DNA of 22,600 nucleotides from an uncultured Faecalicoccus sp. GTDB taxonomy: Bacteria; Bacillota_I; Bacilli_A; Erysipelotrichales; Erysipelotrichaceae. The stretch spans positions 1 through 22,600 of the forward strand of contig CABVDD010000034.1 in the NCBI GenBank assembly GCA_902497095.1, in the 5' to 3' direction. Positions 20,006-22,600 of this stretch are shown here, piece by piece (position 1 is the stretch's first letter; each line of letters opens with the position of its first letter). Below the pieces are notes generated by a model. The model was not told the origin of the DNA and did no database searches. It saw only the letters and a program-made list of their open reading frames with translations. Made by a program: the position numbers and the translations under genes.

Positions 20006-20629
20006 ATGAACACAAAGAAAAAAATCCCCGGATGGGGAATCGTATTGATCGTAATTGGTGTGATCGTAGTATTGGCAGGTGCTTTATTAATTGGTCCATA
20101 CAATAATATGGTAAGCCTTGAAGAAAATGTAACCACTCGACAAGCAAATATTCAAAGTGCTTTACAATCTCGATTGGATAAAATCAACGAACTGATGCCT
20201 AGCGTACAAGGTGCTATGGATCATGAAAGTGAAGTGTATCAGGAAATTTCCGCATTACGCAGTGGCACAAAAGGAATTTCGGTAGATAAAGATGGCAATA
20301 TGACAATTGATTCCAGTGCTTCTACTTCCGAACTGGAAAGTGCCGATGCCGCAAGTTCTCAAATCATTCGCGATATCAACTTTGCCATGGAAGCTTATCC
20401 AGAACTAGGCAGTACACAGCTAATGTCTGATTTTATGACCAGTGTTGAAGGCATAGAAAATCGACTTAGCGTAGCTCGTGAAGAATATAATGAAGCGGTA
20501 CAAGAATACAATACAACGATTCGAAAATTTCCAAACAATTTGATTTCTGGCATGATGGGCTTTGATACCATGGATAAATACCAGGCATCTCAAGATGCCC
20601 AAAGTGCTCCTGAAGTAAATTTTAATTAA
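20006..20629 (+). CDS. LemA family protein
   Basis: A 207-residue protein with a short basic N-terminus, one transmembrane helix (about 10-30) and a mostly helical outer domain. PYNNMVSLEENVTTRQANIQSALQSRLDKINELMPSV (31-67) is the LemA signature, and the C-terminal AREEYNEAVQEYNTTIRKFPNNLISGMMGF completes the family pattern (PF04011). LemA proteins commonly sit next to TPM-domain genes, as here with 21 bases between them, and the pair is thought to act together at the membrane although the role is not settled. ATGAGGT serves as ribosome binding site. The terminator follows closely. Confidence 0.93.
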   Translation: MNTKKKIPGWGIVLIVIGVIVVLAGALLIGPYNNMVSLEENVTTRQANIQSALQSRLDKINELMPSVQGAMDHESEVYQEISALRSGTKGISVDKDGNMTIDSSASTSELESADAASSQIIRDINFAMEAYPELGSTQLMSDFMTSVEGIENRLSVAREEYNEAVQEYNTTIRKFPNNLISGMMGFDTMDKYQASQDAQSAPEVNFN

Positions 20630-20631
20630 AG

Positions 20632-20660
20632 TAAAAGACTGCCTATTTTGCAGTCTTTTA
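20632..20660. terminator. bidirectional terminator between lemA and the DUF885 gene
   Basis: TAAAAGACTGC (20632-20642) and GCAGTCTTTTA (20650-20660) pair perfectly around a 7-nt loop, three bases after the lemA stop. The symmetric A/T flanks suit both strands. Confidence 0.85.
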
Positions 20661-20687
20661 TCTTTGTCTGATATATGCATTGATCTT

Positions 20688-22445
20688 TTACGATTTCCAA
20701 GCTTCTTCCATATTCCTTTCTACAATAAAGAAAGGAGATGGTCCACAGTTTAAAAGTGTGGTATGAAATTCTTTCTCATTATAGTCAGACTTTAATGTTT
20801 TCTTTGCCTTTTCCTTTAAGTCCATAATTTGTTCATATCCTGTATAATATGGTTCAAATGCACAAGGTGTATACAACAATTGATCATATTGTAGTTGGTC
20901 CATTTCTATACCATAGTCTTTCATTTTGTTTTGGCAAGTTTCTAAATCCCAGTTATAGTAATGAATTCCAATATCGGCCAATACCAAAGCATCATATATG
21001 CTTAAAGTATATTCGCTAAATGCTTTTAAAACTTTAGGCTGAATACCTTTGATATAACGTAGACTATAGTGACCGGCATATGTCGCATAACCTTCCTGAT
21101 AAGCAATATTCGCTAGCAAAGACCAGCGAAGAGGCTCCTTAATGTGTTCTGTAACATAATTATATTGATACATATGACCTGGCATACCTTCATGAGCCAC
21201 TGTCATATATGTATCAAGTGATTGCATATCACTATTATTTGGATTTACACGTAGTTGTCCTTTTAAATCACTGTCAATTTCCGGAATGAGAAAATACGCA
21301 GCTACACCATTATCACTGGCCACTTCTTCTTCCATATCTTTGATATCATAATCTAAAGCATCAATTTTTGGAAAGTCATCAAACATTTGATCTTTGATGC
21401 TTTCTAAGATTTGTTCATAGCTGGTATAGTCTGTTGATGCATAAAGAAAACTAAGATCGGAATCTGTATTTTCTATAAAAGTCTGTAAGTGATCTGCATA
21501 CGCATCATCCATCATTTCCTGTACTTCTTCTACTGACATATTGGACCCTGTATTTTCCTTCATCAAAAGTGAATAATATTCTTTTCCAACATCAAAAGAA
21601 GCAAGACCATTTGGATGATTTTCTCCATTTTGTTCTAGATCTAACATCGCATCTTTTATCAACTGATAAGCTTGTAGATAAGAACTTGAAAAAGCTTGTT
21701 CAAGCTCTTTTTTATATGCTTTTGTCTGCTCTTTATTTAAATCTAAATCATCAACCTGATCTTGAAGACCTTCTAAAACAGAACTGTCAATTCCCTTTTC
21801 TAATATTTGATCACAATAAGATAGGACCGAATCAAAATTTAGACAAAGATATCCCTTTTCATTTTGAATGTATGTATAATCAATAGCACTTTGTGTATAA
21901 TCATCTACATCCTGCAATAATAAGATCAAATCTTTTAATTCTTGTTCTATATCGTATGTCCAATCGGCAAAAATCGTTGGAAATGTAACTTGAAGGCCAG
22001 TCATCGGTGAAAAAGCTGAAGCAATATAATCAAATTTAGGATCACTTAATTCTTGTGAACATTCCATATTATAAGAAATGATGTCATACGTATCTTTTTG
22101 TTGCGAAGTCAGCTTGTCATAGTCAAAAGAATGAAGTTCATCCAGCGTTTCTTTAATCTCTTGTCGATCTTCATCCATACTTTCTGCATCCATACGACCA
22201 AATGTTTTTTCAATTTCCTGTGTATCAATATCATAACTCTCTGGATCTTGTAAATAAGAATGCAATGTATAATAATCGGATTCTAAAGTTTCAACCAATT
22301 GTTCTTTTAAATAATCATTAAAACTTTTTTGATATGCAGTCAACTCTTCTTCCGGTTCTGTATTTACTACCTCTTTTTGACTGGAAGAACAACCACTCAA
22401 CAATAAAACAAAACAAATAAACAAAATTCCTATCTTTTTTGACAT
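20688..22445 (-). CDS. DUF885 family lipoprotein, putative zinc peptidase
   Basis: A 585-residue secreted lipoprotein. The N-terminal signal peptide ends in the lipobox LLSGC with Cys19 as the lipidated residue, followed by a flexible acidic linker (to about residue 36). The rest matches the DUF885 family (PF05960), metallopeptidase-like proteins with a helical fold. The zinc motif is HEGMPGH (418-424) and the downstream EGYATYA (451-457) supplies the third ligand, so the active site appears intact. It is probably a surface peptidase or carboxypeptidase feeding on peptides; the substrate is unknown. The ribosome binding site AGAAAGGA is about ten bases before the ATG, slightly distant. No convincing promoter was found. 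Confidence 0.9.
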   Translation of the reverse strand: MSKKIGILFICFVLLLSGCSSSQKEVVNTEPEEELTAYQKSFNDYLKEQLVETLESDYYTLHSYLQDPESYDIDTQEIEKTFGRMDAESMDEDRQEIKETLDELHSFDYDKLTSQQKDTYDIISYNMECSQELSDPKFDYIASAFSPMTGLQVTFPTIFADWTYDIEQELKDLILLLQDVDDYTQSAIDYTYIQNEKGYLCLNFDSVLSYCDQILEKGIDSSVLEGLQDQVDDLDLNKEQTKAYKKELEQAFSSSYLQAYQLIKDAMLDLEQNGENHPNGLASFDVGKEYYSLLMKENTGSNMSVEEVQEMMDDAYADHLQTFIENTDSDLSFLYASTDYTSYEQILESIKDQMFDDFPKIDALDYDIKDMEEEVASDNGVAAYFLIPEIDSDLKGQLRVNPNNSDMQSLDTYMTVAHEGMPGHMYQYNYVTEHIKEPLRWSLLANIAYQEGYATYAGHYSLRYIKGIQPKVLKAFSEYTLSIYDALVLADIGIHYYNWDLETCQNKMKDYGIEMDQLQYDQLLYTPCAFEPYYTGYEQIMDLKEKAKKTLKSDYNEKEFHTTLLNCGPSPFFIVERNMEEAWKS

Positions 22446-22504
22446 ATTCTATGTGTCCTTTCTTATTACAGTGTATCAAAAATCATAGGCTTTCTCTACA
22501 TTCT

Positions 22505-22542
22505 ATAAGAAAAGCCTGACCAAACATTTGTTTAGCCAGGCT
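22505..22542 (-). terminator. terminator of the gene entering from the right edge
   Basis: In the minus-strand transcript AGCCTGGCTAAAC and GTTTGGTCAGGCT form a 13-bp stem with two wobble pairs and an AAAT loop, followed by TTTTCTTAT. It begins six bases after the stop codon at 22549. Confidence 0.85.
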
Positions 22543-22548
22543 GCTTGT

Positions 22549-22599
22549 TTATTGTTTTGTTAAATCAGAATATAACTCTTTTGAATAGATGCCTTCTTC
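22549..22599 (-). CDS. C-terminal tail of an unidentified protein (partial)
   Basis: An open frame enters from the right edge and reads EEGIYSKELYSDLTKQ before TAA at 22551-22549. A strong terminator directly downstream supports a true gene end. The piece is too short to assign a family. Confidence 0.55.
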   Translation of the reverse strand, partial: EEGIYSKELYSDLTKQ

Positions 22600-22600
22600 G

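Noticed and set aside
19879..20136. Minus-strand frame rich in proline opposite the end of the TPM gene
   Set aside because: It is the antisense of the glycine-rich tail (GGN codons read as proline) and has no ribosome binding site.
1..22600. CRISPR array, insertion sequence, prophage or tRNA/rRNA genes
   Set aside because: No regularly spaced direct repeats, transposase or integrase frames, or tRNA cloverleaf/CCA-type ends were seen on either strand; fine-scale tRNA searching would need a covariance model.

Overview
The window is AT-rich, densely packed chromosomal DNA from a low-GC Firmicute. An Erysipelotrichia-like (Erysipelotrichales) gut bacterium is the best guess. The reasons are strong AGGAGG-type ribosome binding sites, short rho-independent terminators, a tig-lon-engB cluster, a YolD/Y-family polymerase pair, DUF1836 and a DUF3196-like protein of a kind I associate with Mollicutes and Erysipelotrichia. 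This placement is inference from gene content; no rRNA or tRNA is present to confirm it. No insertion sequence, prophage, integrase or CRISPR array was seen, and the region reads as core genome with a few lineage-specific pieces.

Layout, left to right. At 1-125 is the tail of an unknown plus-strand gene with its terminator. A PF00756-like esterase (170-910, minus) and the GTPase typA (1015-2844, plus) diverge from overlapping promoters. From 2882 to 4661 come an orphan ECF transporter S component and a small cupin-like protein (both minus), then a YczE/DUF6198 membrane protein (plus). From 4668 to 5870 is a minus-strand cluster: two tiny two-helix membrane ORFs, a GNAT acetyltransferase and a single-domain rhodanese.

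From 6048 to 8346 is a compact DNA-damage module: a Y-family DNA polymerase translationally coupled to a YolD protein, divergent from a LexA/HdiR-type self-cleaving repressor. A near-perfect inverted repeat sits on the polymerase promoter. The glutamine-dependent NAD synthetase nadE follows (8392-10326). DegV (10348-11196, minus) and a DUF1836 regulator (11315-11827, plus) diverge from a 118-bp region holding several related palindromes. A nitroreductase (11850-12344) is coupled by one base to a PurF-like enzyme (12344-13753) in which the usual catalytic Cys is replaced by Ser.

From 13892 to 18830 is a minus-strand proteostasis and ribosome-assembly block: DUF3196-like protein, trigger factor (ATGA overlap), a terminator-like hairpin, Lon protease, then EngB/YsxC one base later. 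The right end holds a TPM-domain/LemA pair (18965-20629, plus), a DUF885 lipoprotein peptidase (20688-22445, minus) and the tail of another minus-strand gene with its terminator.

Four convergent pairs (typA/ECF, nadE/degV, DUF1836/nitroreductase, lemA/DUF885) are each separated by one symmetric hairpin that can serve both strands, some of them overlapping the stop codons. The most interesting items are the damage-response module with its operator, the Cys-less PurF homologue, the degV/DUF1836 palindrome array, the small membrane ORF pair with a T8 tract, and a TPM protein carrying an Ig-like segment on the apparently cytoplasmic side.
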